Shown piece by piece: positions 7,794-19,354 of a stretch of 64,000 nt of DNA. This DNA comes from Arthrobacter sp. B0490. Its GTDB lineage: Bacteria > Actinomycetota > Actinomycetes > Actinomycetales > Micrococcaceae. Made by a program: the position numbers and the translations under genes. The DNA lies in contig NZ_PJIR01000002.1 in NCBI RefSeq assembly GCF_002929355.1, forward strand, positions 434,001 through 498,000. Reading direction: 5' to 3'. The stretch's first letter is position 1. The number at the start of each line of letters is the position of its first letter. Below the pieces are notes generated by a model. The model made no database searches and was not told where the DNA came from. It saw only the letters and a list, made by a program, of their open reading frames with translations.

Positions 7794-9311
7794 CTACTTC
7801 TTCCGGAGCGGCGTGGGGAAGTACTCCCATTCACGGCGGAAACGAGCCTCGGCGTCGAGGGCTGCCGCCTGCTCGAGGGCATGCAGCCGGCCGTAGCTGA
7901 ACCCGTTCTCCCCCTCCTGGAAGGCCTTCGCACCGAGTCGCCGCAGCAGGTCCCGGGTGACGATGCTGTCCTGGTGCTCGCCGAGCGTCTTCTGCATGAC
8001 CTGCGCCGCCTCGGCGATCCGGACGACCTTCTTCCGACCGATCGGCGCGGCCGCCTCGGCGGCATAGCGCAACCGCTTGCCGTCCTTCCGGGCCTCGTGC
8101 AGGGCGGGGTGGTCGCCGAGTCCGGCGGGGTGGGTCCTCGCATCGTGGACCACCCTGCGGAGGCGTTCCATGTCCCGGTTGATGAGCGCCGGGATCACCC
8201 GGTGGGCGGGCTCGGCCGCCCGGGGTGCCATCGCCGGATCGGCGACCAGGGCATCGAGCGCGTCCAGGAGGCGGAAGTACCGTCGTCCGTCCAGCGCCCT
8301 CAGCACCTGGGTGCGGAACTTCTTGTAGTCCCCGCCGAGCTCGACGTCGACCCTGCGCCCGACCGGACCCAGCAGGAGTTCGGCGGGTTCGTCGGCGAGC
8401 ATCCGCTGGAGTCGCTCGTGCATCACCTGCGCGTCCCGCGCCTTCCCGAGGACACCGGCGAGCCACTTGAGCTCCTCGCGCAACAGCCGGACGGCCTCAG
8501 TGTCGTCGAGGAGGGTCCGGTACGTCGCGAGGACGGACCGCGCCCGCCGGATGGAGACCCTCATCCGATGGATCGCATCGTGCCCGTCGACCCGCACCTG
8601 GGGGTCCTGCTGCTGGAGCACGGTCACCTGCTCCCGCAGGTAGGCGAGCAGGACGTCGCCGGCCGGACCACTCGGGGTCGGGACCGGGGGTTCCGCGGCC
8701 CCGTCGGGGACCCTGTCACCCAGGATCCGTGCCAGCTTCGACCGATGAGCGGCGGCATGGGCACCCGCCGCCGTGACGACGGCCTCCGCCGCGTCCAGCA
8801 GGTCCCTCGAACCGTCGACCAGTTCGATCTCCCACTCCCGCCATCGCTGGGTGGACGGTGTGCGCCCGGGCACCTCGGCCTGCACCTGGTCGTCCATGAC
8901 GTCGGCCAGGATCTGGCCCTCGGCGCCGCGCAGGTGGTGCACCGTGCGCCGTGTGTCCAGCCGGGCGACAGGTACCAGGGCCCCGTCCCTCACGTGCACC
9001 CGGATCAGCTTCAGGAGGGACTTGGGCACCGCCGAGGACTTGCGCAGCGGTTCATGGTACTCGTGGCGCTCGTCGGGCCCGGCCGGCAGCTTGAGGTGCC
9101 ACCCGGCGTCCTCGCCTCCGGTTCGTCGGCGCAGTGTGATGCGGCGGGAAGCCAGCCGCAGGTCCTCGGTATCGAAGTACTCGGCCTTCAGGCGGTACTC
9201 CACCGGCTGGTCCACACCCCCGACCCCGGGGACGTCCTCCAGTGCGGGAAGCGGGACGTCGTCGTCGACGTCGAACTTCCGCTCGATCTCCACAGCAGGC
9301 TCAGGTCGCAT
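7794..9311 (-). CDS. CYTH and CHAD domain protein (polyphosphate-associated)
   Basis: This 505-residue protein has an N-terminal CYTH (triphosphate tunnel) domain, about residues 5-205, opening with the ExExK-type EIERKF. A CHAD domain follows (about 220-500): a basic, His-rich helical repeat with HDAIHRMRVSIRRARS and DGKRLRYAAE. CYTH domains bind or hydrolyse triphosphates, and CHAD domains bind inorganic polyphosphate. The fusion is widespread in Actinobacteria and is thought to act on or localise to polyphosphate. Which reaction this one performs is not visible. It is a single-gene unit. Confidence 0.9.
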   Translation of the reverse strand: MRPEPAVEIERKFDVDDDVPLPALEDVPGVGGVDQPVEYRLKAEYFDTEDLRLASRRITLRRRTGGEDAGWHLKLPAGPDERHEYHEPLRKSSAVPKSLLKLIRVHVRDGALVPVARLDTRRTVHHLRGAEGQILADVMDDQVQAEVPGRTPSTQRWREWEIELVDGSRDLLDAAEAVVTAAGAHAAAHRSKLARILGDRVPDGAAEPPVPTPSGPAGDVLLAYLREQVTVLQQQDPQVRVDGHDAIHRMRVSIRRARSVLATYRTLLDDTEAVRLLREELKWLAGVLGKARDAQVMHERLQRMLADEPAELLLGPVGRRVDVELGGDYKKFRTQVLRALDGRRYFRLLDALDALVADPAMAPRAAEPAHRVIPALINRDMERLRRVVHDARTHPAGLGDHPALHEARKDGKRLRYAAEAAAPIGRKKVVRIAEAAQVMQKTLGEHQDSIVTRDLLRRLGAKAFQEGENGFSYGRLHALEQAAALDAEARFRREWEYFPTPLRKK

Positions 9312-9531
9312 ACGGCACTGTATATCGTCGCCCGACCACGCGTCAGTAGCGCTCCCTCGGGGCTCGGCCTGCTCGCGGCTCCGAGACGGGGCCGAAAGAC
9401 CCTAGAGGGATTCCCGATCGTGGCGCATACTTGCTGCACTCAAGGACTGGCAGGAGTCCCTGGGAAGACGAAGGTGCGCGTCGGCCGCCGCGCGATCGGT
9501 CACGCACCCCATGACGACGAAGGATACAGCC

Positions 9532-9747
9532 ATGACCACAGAGCAGTCCCAGGCCCGACCCATGCGCCTCCGTACCCCCTCCACCCCCGTGCCCGCGGCG
9601 ACGGGAGAGCACGTGTACCGACTCGCACATCCGCTCTCCGAATCAGACCTCAAGCGTCAGGGCGAGCGGCGTCGGGAAGCCGAGCGCAAGCTCGCCCTCC
9701 ATATCCAGCGGTACCGGGAGACCCACCCTCTCCGCCGGGCTCACTGA
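9532..9747 (+). CDS. small basic protein of unknown function
   Basis: This 71-residue protein is rich in Arg, Glu and His. Its C-terminal half looks like one charged helix (QGERRREAERKLALHIQRYR). I chose ATG 9532 over 9511 because a GAAGGA site lies seven bases before it. There are no membrane segments or known motifs. It precedes a VOC gene by 37 bases and may share its transcript. Not recognised. Confidence 0.6.
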   Translation: MTTEQSQARPMRLRTPSTPVPAATGEHVYRLAHPLSESDLKRQGERRREAERKLALHIQRYRETHPLRRAH

Positions 9748-9784
9748 AGCCGCCCCGGTACGACGCCGCCGCCCGGCTCGCGCC

Positions 9785-10213
9785 ATGGATCAGCAGCTGC
9801 ACTTCCTCACTGTCGCGACGCCGGACCTCGATGCCGCGCGGTCGTTCTACGGCGGCGGGCTGGGCTGGTCGCCGGTGGTCGATGTCCCGGACGAGGTCAT
9901 CTTCTACCAGGTGGCTCCCGGGATGCTGCTCGGGTTCTTCCTCGCGGACAAGTTCGCCCAGGATCTCGGGCTGGACGTCGCACCATCACCGGCCGGCGTC
10001 ACACTGTCCCACAACGTGGGGTCTCCGGACGAGGCCCGCGCCGTCGTCGCGGCGATGGCGCGTGCCGGCGCCAGGGTCCTCAAGCAGCCCCAGGAGAGCG
10101 CCTTCGGCGGGATCCTCCACGCCCTCGTGAGCGATCCGGTCGGAGTGACGTGGGAGATCGCCCACAATCCCGGCTGGCGCATCCTCGACGACGGCACCGT
10201 CAGTCTGCGCTGA
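9785..10213 (+). CDS. VOC-family (glyoxalase-like) protein
   Basis: This 142-residue protein is built from two beta-alpha-beta-beta-beta modules. The first opens with LHFLTVATPDLDAARSFYGGGLGW, the classic VOC start, and the second lies around VTLSHNVGSPDEARAVVAAM. The ending GVTWEIAHNPGW is typical of uncharacterised family members. It could be a metal-dependent lyase, dioxygenase or binding protein. The sequence does not decide. Confidence 0.82.
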   Translation: MDQQLHFLTVATPDLDAARSFYGGGLGWSPVVDVPDEVIFYQVAPGMLLGFFLADKFAQDLGLDVAPSPAGVTLSHNVGSPDEARAVVAAMARAGARVLKQPQESAFGGILHALVSDPVGVTWEIAHNPGWRILDDGTVSLR

Positions 10214-10587
10214 AATGAATGGCAGGATCCCCGCCCCACGACGCTTCGGGACCTCATTCCGGAGGAGTCACATTTCTTTTTGTTCGTCGAATTCTCCGGG
10301 CATCTGCATATAGTTGTCCCAGCTTCAAGAGACGCGGTCGCCAAGCTCCGACTGGACCGCGCACCAACCCCATGTTCGTGGGTGGTTCGGATGACGAAGC
10401 GGCCTTCTCCCCGGCACCTGGTGCTGGTCCGGTGCAGGCAAGAGCACTCCGAAAGGCACTCGTCGTGAGCTGTACCGCCCTCCCCTAGCAGGACCCCGGC
10501 GCGCCCCGTCCGCGTCTCCTCCTTTCTTCTCACCACCCTGGCTATGTGCGCTGCGCGCTGCGTCAGAACATTCCCGAGGAATTCACC
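10214..10587. other. intergenic region upstream of the ABC/monooxygenase operon
   Basis: About 370 bp with no convincing gene. A short frame at 10219-10488 has no family resemblance. A T-rich tract lies near 10270-10285. The region must hold the operon promoter, but I see no clear -35/-10 pair or riboswitch. GAGGAA six bases before the ATG at 10588 is the ribosome-binding site. Confidence 0.4.
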
Positions 10588-12258
10588 ATGAATGCATCCC
10601 TGATCCCCCCTGCCCGAAATCGCGCCGTCGTCCGACGGCTGACGGCCCTGTCCGCCGTCGGTCTCCTGACCGTCCTGACCGGGTGCGCCGGGACGGCCGG
10701 TCCGGCCGGTCCGGCCTCCGCTCCGGACGGCGGACCGGTGTCCGGCGGCATCCTGGACGTGTCGATCTCGGCCGAGCCCGGGTGCCTCGACGGCCACGGC
10801 ATCTCGGCGACCCAGCAGCAGTTCCTGGGACGCCTGATCTACGACAACGTGGTGACCCTCGACGAGAACGGGGACATCGCCCCCTACCTCGCCGAGTCGT
10901 GGGACGTCTCGGAGGACGGCAGGACGTACACCTTCCACCTCAGGCAGGGCGTCACCTTCAGCGACGGCTCACCCTGGAACGCCGAGGTCCTCGGGCAGAA
11001 CTTCGAGCACATGCGGGACCCCGCCACGAAGTCGCCCCTCGCCGCCGCGTACATCGCCCCGTACGTGGACGGGACAGTCCTCGACGAGTACACCTTCGAA
11101 GCGCACCTCGCCTACCCCTACACCCCCTTCCTCTACACGCTCGCGCAGTCCTGGCTCGGCATGAACTCGGGCAAGGCCATCGCCGAGTCCCCGGAGACGC
11201 TGTGCCAGGAACCGATCGGTACCGGGCCCTTCACCGTCGCCGACTACCAGCCGGGCCAGAGCATCAGCTACGCGAAGCGGGAGGGCTACGGCTGGGCGCC
11301 GGAGTGGCTCGAGGGCGACGGCGAGGCGTACCTCGACGGCGTCGAGGTCACGCTCGTCAGCGAACCGGTCATCCGCCACCAGTCCCTGGTCTCCGGCCAG
11401 TACGACCTGACGGAGAACCTCGCGCCGCAGAACGCCGCCGCGGTGCAGGCGGATCCCGGCTTCACGTACGAGAACCTGCCCCGGACCGGCAGCCCCTACG
11501 TCCTCAGCTTCAACCTGAGCCGCGCGCCGTTCGACGACCTCGCGGTCCGCCAGGCGTTCGCCGCCGCCGTGGACACGGAGGCCGTCACGGAGAGCCTCGG
11601 CTTCGGCACCTATACCCCGATCGACGGTTTCCTGTCGAAGGAGAGCAAGTACTACGACCCGTCGGTCGAGGGCGTCCTGACCCACGACCCGGAGCGGGCC
11701 GACCAGCTGCTCGACGACGCCGGCTGGACCGGCCGCGACGACGAGGGCTTCCGCACGAAGGACGGGGAGCGGCTCACGGTCGAGGTGCCCACGGTCGAGA
11801 GTTCAACGCCGAGCCCCCTGCTGGTCCAGCTGCAGGGCGAGGCCAGGAAGGTCGGCTTCGACCTCCGGATCATCCAGCTCCCCCAGGCCCAGCTCACGGA
11901 ACTGCGCTACGCCGGCGACTACGACGCGCTGGCCGGGGTGTGGCACACCAACACCACCGACGTCCTGTTCATCCGCTACCACTCCTCCGAGATCACCGGT
12001 GAGCGGATCGGCCAGAACTCGTCCTACGTGAACGACCCCGGACTCGACGGCCTGCTCTCCACGGCACGCGAGGCCGACGACGGACCCGAGGCCGAGGAAG
12101 CGTACTCGAAGGCCCAGCACCGGCTGCTCGAGATCGTGCCCGGCGTGCCGCTCTACGAGAACCCGAGCCAGTTCGCCTACGCGAACACCGTGCACGACGT
12201 CACCGTGGACACCTCGCATCCGGTGCCCGTCCTGACCTACGCCTGGAAGGCCGAGTAG
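10588..12258 (+). CDS. ABC transporter substrate-binding lipoprotein (SBP_bac_5)
   Basis: This 556-residue solute-binding protein of the peptide/nickel/opine class has a lipoprotein signal peptide ending in LTGC (about residue 32). The family signature IYDNVVTLDENGDIAPYLAESW follows at about 75-105 and TYTFHLRQGVTFSDGSPW after it. The start is set by GAGGAA six bases upstream; 14 additional residues from the longer frame do not fit a signal peptide. It heads an operon with two permeases, a double ATPase, a flavin monooxygenase and an acyl-CoA-dehydrogenase-like enzyme. The ligand is therefore probably the small molecule those enzymes oxidise rather than peptide. Confidence 0.9.
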   Translation: MNASLIPPARNRAVVRRLTALSAVGLLTVLTGCAGTAGPAGPASAPDGGPVSGGILDVSISAEPGCLDGHGISATQQQFLGRLIYDNVVTLDENGDIAPYLAESWDVSEDGRTYTFHLRQGVTFSDGSPWNAEVLGQNFEHMRDPATKSPLAAAYIAPYVDGTVLDEYTFEAHLAYPYTPFLYTLAQSWLGMNSGKAIAESPETLCQEPIGTGPFTVADYQPGQSISYAKREGYGWAPEWLEGDGEAYLDGVEVTLVSEPVIRHQSLVSGQYDLTENLAPQNAAAVQADPGFTYENLPRTGSPYVLSFNLSRAPFDDLAVRQAFAAAVDTEAVTESLGFGTYTPIDGFLSKESKYYDPSVEGVLTHDPERADQLLDDAGWTGRDDEGFRTKDGERLTVEVPTVESSTPSPLLVQLQGEARKVGFDLRIIQLPQAQLTELRYAGDYDALAGVWHTNTTDVLFIRYHSSEITGERIGQNSSYVNDPGLDGLLSTAREADDGPEAEEAYSKAQHRLLEIVPGVPLYENPSQFAYANTVHDVTVDTSHPVPVLTYAWKAE

Positions 12259-13191
12259 GTGGCCGTCCTCCGCCGCGTCCTCACACGACTCGCGGTCGGC
12301 GTCGGCGTCCTCTGGGGCGCGGCGACGCTGACGTTCCTCGCCGTCCACCTCATCCCGGGCGACACCGCGCTGCTGATCCTCGGCGGACCGGACGCACGGC
12401 CCACCGCCGAGACACTGGCGCAGGTCCGCACCGACTACCTCCTCGACCAGCCGTTCACCGTCCAGTACGGCAGCTATCTCGGTCATCTCCTGCAGGGTGA
12501 CCTCGGGGAGTCCTACAGGCTGCGCCTACCCGTCACGGAGGCCATCGGGCAGCAGATCGGCGCGACGGCGGCACTCGCGGCCGCCGCCGTCGTCGTCGCC
12601 CTGCCCTTGACCTTCGCGGTCGCGATCCTGTCCGCGCAGCGCGCCGCCTGGATCCGTTCGATCGTCTCGGGCATCGAGGTGGTCTTCGCCGCGACGCCGA
12701 CCTTCATCATCGGCTTCGCGCTGCTGATCGTCTTCTCGTTCACGCTCCGCTGGTTCCCCATCGGGGGCAACCAGGGGCCGGCAGCCCTGGTCCTCCCGGC
12801 ACTCACGCTCGCCCTGGCGATCTTCGGGACGCTCTCGCAGGTCCTGCGGAACGAACTCGAGGACGTCCTGGAGCAGCCGTTCATCCTGACAGCCCGCTCC
12901 CGCGGCATGCGCGACCTCCCGGTCCGGATCCGGCACGCCCTCCGGCACGCGGCGATGCCGGTCCTGACCATGTCGGGGTTCGTCGTCGCCGCACTGCTCG
13001 GCGGGTCGGTCGTCGTCGAGACCCTCTTCAGCAGGCAGGGCATCGGCTCCCTCGCGCTGGCCTCGGTCTACAACAAGGACCTGCCGGTCATCATCGGGAT
13101 CGTGCTCCTGTCGGCCGCGGTCTACGTCGTCGTGAACCTCGTGATCGACCTCCTGTACACCTTCATCGACCCGAAAGTGGTGACGGCATGA
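12259..13191 (+). CDS. ABC transporter permease, DppB/OppB type
   Basis: This 310-residue permease has an N-terminal helix, then LLQGDLGESYRLRLPV, and five further membrane helices. The EAA loop lies near residues 215-235 (LTARSRGMRDLPVRIRHALRHA). The GTG start directly abuts the stop codon of the binding-protein gene, so the two are translationally linked. It forms the first half of the import channel. Confidence 0.92.
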   Translation: MAVLRRVLTRLAVGVGVLWGAATLTFLAVHLIPGDTALLILGGPDARPTAETLAQVRTDYLLDQPFTVQYGSYLGHLLQGDLGESYRLRLPVTEAIGQQIGATAALAAAAVVVALPLTFAVAILSAQRAAWIRSIVSGIEVVFAATPTFIIGFALLIVFSFTLRWFPIGGNQGPAALVLPALTLALAIFGTLSQVLRNELEDVLEQPFILTARSRGMRDLPVRIRHALRHAAMPVLTMSGFVVAALLGGSVVVETLFSRQGIGSLALASVYNKDLPVIIGIVLLSAAVYVVVNLVIDLLYTFIDPKVVTA

Positions 13192-14095
13192 GCATCGCCT
13201 CACGCACCATCCCGCCCGCCGTCGCCCCTCCTGCGGCGCTCCCGCCCCGGCCGACGGCCCTGGCCGGCACGACCCGGGTGCGGCGGGGCCGCCGGCGCGT
13301 CCGCCCCGGCATCCTGCTGGCCTCCGTGTTCCTCGGATGGCTCGCCGCGGCGGTCCTCGCCCCCGGGCTCCTGGCTCCCGCCGACCCGTACGCGGTGGAC
13401 CCGGCCCGCAGCTTCGAGGCGCCCGGTGCCTCCGCCTGGTTCGGGACCGACGACTCCGGCGCGGACAACTACACGCGGATCGTCCACGGCGCCGCCACGT
13501 CCCTGTACATCGGCGTCGGCGCGACGGCGATCGGCGTGGTCGGTGGGACCGCCATCGGCCTCCTCGCCGGGCTCAACGGACGACTCGTCGAAGCGTCGGT
13601 GATGCGGTTCCTCGACGTCACCCTCGCCATCCCCGAGATCCTCCTCGCGCTCGTGGTCATCGGCATCATCGGCGGCGGCACGGAGAACGCGATCCTCGCG
13701 ATCGGCGCCGGCAGCATCGCCTACTACGCCCGGATCACGAGGGCGCAGACGCACCTCGTCCGGCGGTCGGGCTTCGTCGAGGCCGCCCGCACGCTCGGCC
13801 TGCCGGCCTGGCGGATCCTCGTCACGCACACCGTCCCGAACGTCGTCAAGCCCGTGCTCGTCCTCGCGACCATCGGCATCGGCTCGGCGATCGGTGCCGG
13901 GGCGTCCCTGAGCTTCCTCGGGCTCGGCACCCCTCCCCCCGCCCCCGAGTGGGGCGCGATGCTCTCGGCGGGCCGCAATTTCATCTCGAACGCGCCCTGG
14001 ATGATCACGTTCCCCGCGGCGTTCCTCGTCGCGACGGTGCTGTCCATCACCGTGATCGGGCGCGAACTCCGACGCCGTGCCGAAGGCAGGCTCGC

Positions 14096-14099
<4 letters not shown>
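13188..14099 (+). CDS. ABC transporter permease, DppC/OppC type
   Basis: This 303-residue permease has the OppC-type N-terminal extension with one helix. GTDDSGADNYTRIVHGAATSL follows, and the EAA loop FVEAARTLGLPAWRILVTHTVPNV lies around residues 195-220. It overlaps the preceding gene by four bases (ATGA) and the ATPase gene by four bases. Channel partner of the DppB-type permease. Confidence 0.92.
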
Positions 14100-15798
<1,699 letters not shown>

Positions 15799-15802
<4 letters not shown>

Positions 15803-17247
15803 CACGCCAGATCGCCTTCAACCTCTTCGAGATGAACTGCGTGGGGCACATCTCCCACGGTCTGTGGGTCCACCCCGAGAACAACCGCCACCGCTTCAAC
15901 GACCTCGACTTCTGGGTGGAGACGGCGAAGCTGCTCGAGTCAGGGCTCTTCGACAGCGTCTTCCTCGCCGACGTAATCGGCACGTACGACGGCTACCGGG
16001 GCGGCCCCGACACGGCACTGCGCGAGGCCGTGCAGATCCCGAGCAACGACCCTCTGCTGATCATCCCGGCGATGGCCGCCGTGACGAAGCACCTGGGCTT
16101 CGCGGCCACGTTCTCCACGACGTACGAGCCGCCGTTCGCCTTCGCCCGACGCGCGTCCACGCTCGACCACCTGACCAAGGGCCGGTTCGGCTGGAACATC
16201 GTCACGTCCTACCTCCCCAACGCCGCCCGGAACTTCGGACTGGCCGACGAGGTGGAGCACGACCAGCGCTACGCCATCGCGGACGAGTACCTCGACGTCC
16301 TGTACAAGCTCTGGGAGGGTTCCTGGGACGACGACGCCGTGATCGAGGACCGCGAACGCCGCATCTACACCGACCCCTCGAAGGTCCGCTACATCGACCA
16401 CCACGGCGCGCACTTCTCCGTCGCCGGACCGCACCTGAGCGCCCCCTCGCTCCAGCGCACCCCGGTGCTGTTCCAGGCCGGCAGCTCGACGGCGGGCAAG
16501 GCCTTTGCGGCACGGCACGCCGAGGGCGTGTTCGTCGGTGGCCGCGACGCGGCGGCCTACCGGGAGAACGTGCAGGACCTCCGCCGGCTCGCGGTCGCCA
16601 ACGGAAGGGCCGCAGATCACATCAAGGCCTTCGCGAGCGCCGTCGTCATCGTCGGCAGGACACACAAGGAAGCCCAGCGGAAGGCCGACGACTACCGCCG
16701 CCTGTCCAGCGCGGAGGGATACCTCGCCCACGCCGGAGGCGGGGGGATCGACCTCGCGGCCTACCGGCCCGACGAGGTGATCGACGACATCCTCGCCCGC
16801 GAGAACAGGCCCGGCCGGGACCGGCAGCCCAGCAACCGGCGCCACCCGGCCGGAACCACCGTCGGCGAGGCGCTCGAGCGCATCACGCGCTTCGACCGCG
16901 GCCCCTTCGTGGCGATCGGTACCCCTACGGAGGTCGCGGACGAGATCGAGCGGTGGGTCGAGGGCACGGACCTCGACGGCTTCAACCTCCGGCAGTTCCT
17001 CAGCCCCGGCACGGCCGAGGACTTCATCGAACTCGTCGTGCCCGAACTGCAGAAGCGCGGCCTGTACCGCAGGTCGTACGAGGAATCGACGCTCCGCGAG
17101 CGCCTGTTCGGACCGGGTGCCACACGGCTCTTCGACCAGCATCCCGGTGCCCGCTACCGCAACGGCGCCAATCTCGGCGCCGACGCCGTGCCTCTCGCCG
17201 CGATCCCGGTGCGCACTACCGCCCCTGCCGCCCCGTCCTACGCCTAG
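15799..17247 (+). CDS. NtaA/SnaA/DszA-family FMN-dependent monooxygenase
   Basis: This 482-residue luciferase-like flavin monooxygenase has the family opening QIAFNLFEMNCVGHISHGLW. GRFGWNIVTSYLPNAARNFG follows in the flavin-binding core, and VLFQAGSSTAGKAFAARHAEGVF after it. Members oxidise compounds such as nitrilotriacetate, dibenzothiophene sulfone or dimethyl sulfide with reduced FMN from a separate reductase. No reductase gene is nearby. Its place behind an importer and before a DszC-like gene suggests an imported organosulfur or amine substrate. Confidence 0.9.
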
Positions 17248-17256
17248 GAGTCCATC

Positions 17257-18537
17257 GTGTCCACGACGACCCACCAGCCCCGGACGGGCGAAGCCGGCCC
17301 GCCCGTCGCCCCGCCCTCGACGGCTGCGCTCCGCGAGCGTTTCCGCCCCGTCTTCGTCGTCGTCGCCGCCGGCGCCGCGCGCCGCGAGCAGGACCGCGTG
17401 CTGCCCTTCGACGAGGTGGCGGCACTGAAGGAGGCGGGGTTCGGCGCCCTGCGCGTGCCGGTCGAGTACGGAGGATCGGGCGCGTCACTGCGTCAGCTGT
17501 TCATCCTGCTCACCGACCTCGCAGCGGCGGACTCGAACCTCACGCAGCTTTGGCGCGGACACTTCGCCTATGTCGAGGGGACTCTGCTCCAGCCGCAGTC
17601 GGCCCACCGGGACCGCTGGCTGTTCGACATCGCGGCGGGGGCGATGGTCGGCAACGCGTCGAGCGAGCTCACCGGCACCTCGCTGCGCGACATCCGCACG
17701 GCGCTCACGTCCCCCAGCCCGCCGGACGGCGCGCTGAGGCTCACGGGTACGAAGTACTACAGCACCGGCAGTCTCTACGCCGACTGGATCGCGGGGAGCG
17801 CCGTGCACGACGGCGAGCGGGTCGGGTACGCGGTCCGGGCGACGGCTCCCGGCGTCGAGCGGATCGACGACTGGGACGGCTTCGGACAGCGGCTCACGGG
17901 CAGCGGCACCACGCACTTCGCGGAGGTGCGTGTCGACCCACGGAACGTGCGCCCCTCCTCCCCCGACGCGCCGAGCCATGTTCACGCGTTCTTCCAGCTC
18001 GTGCTCGTGGCATCGCTCGCCGGGATCGCGCGCGCCGCCGCTGCGGACGCGGCGGCCTTCGTCCGGCCGCGCACGCGGTCCTACCTCAACGCGACGACGC
18101 CGCTGCCGCGGGAGGACCCGCAGGTGCTGCAGGTGGTGGGCGAGCTGGCGGGCCACGCGTTCGCGGCGGACGCCGTCGTGCTCGCCGCCGCCGATCTCCT
18201 GGACACCGCGTACGAGCGGCTCCTGGCCGGCGCTGCGGCCGACGGACCGGGCGAGGGGGGAACCGGAGACGGGCGTGGCGCCACCCGCGCCGCGGTGGAC
18301 GACGCCGAGATCGCGGTCAGCCAGGCGCAGCTGGTCGCCGTCGATCGGGCCCTGGCCGCGGCCACCCACCTGTTCGAGGTCGGCGGGGCGTCGGCGACGT
18401 CGGCCGGGCGGGCCCTCGACCGGCACTGGCGCAACGCGCGCACCATCTCCTCGCACAACCCCGCCATCTACAAGGCCCGATCCGTGGGCTACTGGGCCGT
18501 CCACGGGGAGCGGGAGCCGCAACCGGGCGGCGCTTGA
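17257..18537 (+). CDS. acyl-CoA dehydrogenase-like monooxygenase (DszC/SfnB family)
   Basis: This 426-residue flavoprotein has the acyl-CoA dehydrogenase fold. FGALRVPVEYGGSGASL lies in the N-terminal helical domain, GNASSELTGTSLRD and LTGTKYYSTGSLYADW in the beta domain, and a C-terminal helical bundle ends SSHNPAIYKARSVG. The catalytic Glu of true dehydrogenases is not evident, and the pattern fits DszC/SfnB-type flavin monooxygenases that act on sulfur compounds. It is the last gene of the operon, with a GTG start nine bases after the previous stop. Confidence 0.85.
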   Translation: MSTTTHQPRTGEAGPPVAPPSTAALRERFRPVFVVVAAGAARREQDRVLPFDEVAALKEAGFGALRVPVEYGGSGASLRQLFILLTDLAAADSNLTQLWRGHFAYVEGTLLQPQSAHRDRWLFDIAAGAMVGNASSELTGTSLRDIRTALTSPSPPDGALRLTGTKYYSTGSLYADWIAGSAVHDGERVGYAVRATAPGVERIDDWDGFGQRLTGSGTTHFAEVRVDPRNVRPSSPDAPSHVHAFFQLVLVASLAGIARAAAADAAAFVRPRTRSYLNATTPLPREDPQVLQVVGELAGHAFAADAVVLAAADLLDTAYERLLAGAAADGPGEGGTGDGRGATRAAVDDAEIAVSQAQLVAVDRALAAATHLFEVGGASATSAGRALDRHWRNARTISSHNPAIYKARSVGYWAVHGEREPQPGGA

Positions 18538-18584
18538 GCCGGACTCCGGTGCCGCGAGCGCCGCCGGGCGGCTAGCGTGGGACC

Positions 18585-19157
18585 ATGACGCACGAGTTCC
18601 GGTACGACGTCGAGATCCTGCACCTGCTCGTGTCCCCCGCGCACGCCTACTTCGGCCGGGCGCGGGACGGTGCCGCCGACGTCCCCACCACCGACGCGGA
18701 TCAGGTGGAGGTCGTCGCCGGGAAGGGGATCGTGGGAGACCGGTTCTTCGGCAAGGCCGCGCACATGGATGCCGCCGTGACCCTGTTCGCCGTCGAGTCC
18801 CTCGAGGCCATCGCCACGGAACTGGGAATGCCTTCCTTCGACCCGCTCCTTCCCCGCCGCAACGTGGTGCTGCGCGGCGCCGAACTTCCGCCGCTCATCG
18901 GGGAGGACTTCGTCCTGGAGTCCGCCGGCGCGAGCGTCGCGTTCCATGGCGGTCGGCATGCCCATCCCTGCGCGTGGATGGACCGCGTCCTGGCGCCTGG
19001 GGCGCACAAGGCCATGCGGGGCAGGGGCGGACTGCGGTGCCGTCCGCTGGGCGGCGGGACGCTCCACCGCGGACCGGCAGTCCTCGTCAGCCCAGTGGCA
19101 CTGGAGCCGGGCAGGGCGGACCACGCCTCCGTGCTGCGTCCCTCCCGCCTGCCCTGA
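18585..19157 (+). CDS. MOSC domain-containing protein
   Basis: This 190-residue protein matches stand-alone MOSC proteins: VVAGKGIVGDRFFGKAAHMDAAVTLF, PLLPRRNVVLRGAELPPLIG, and AHPCAWMDRVLAPGA with the conserved Cys-xxx-Asp. MOSC domains bind the molybdenum cofactor or carry sulfur, and may serve sulfur transfer to metal clusters. A TAGCGT -10-like box lies six bases before the ATG, so it is probably leaderless and starts its own transcript rather than being part of the upstream operon. Confidence 0.85.
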   Translation: MTHEFRYDVEILHLLVSPAHAYFGRARDGAADVPTTDADQVEVVAGKGIVGDRFFGKAAHMDAAVTLFAVESLEAIATELGMPSFDPLLPRRNVVLRGAELPPLIGEDFVLESAGASVAFHGGRHAHPCAWMDRVLAPGAHKAMRGRGGLRCRPLGGGTLHRGPAVLVSPVALEPGRADHASVLRPSRLP

Positions 19158-19354
19158 GCCCTTGCACCGCGACGGGCGGGTTCGCGGAGACTCCCGGCGG
19201 TTTCCGGGCGATCCCGCCGAGAATCACCCGGATCAGGTGATACGGCGTGGCCCTGCGCTGACCCACCATGGGGTATCGGTCACGGGAGGGGACCCGCCAG
19301 GCGGTGCTCCATGGCCATGGCACGGGCGGTGGTCGTCCGGGAGGGAGGGCGGCA

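Noticed and set aside
7791..10130. Plus-strand frame of 779 codons
   Set aside because: It is a shadow of the CYTH-CHAD gene on the other strand and of the VOC gene in another frame. Its translation has no family motif.
10219..10488. 89-codon frame before the ABC operon as a gene
   Set aside because: No family resemblance, no good ribosome-binding site, and composition like the surrounding non-coding DNA.
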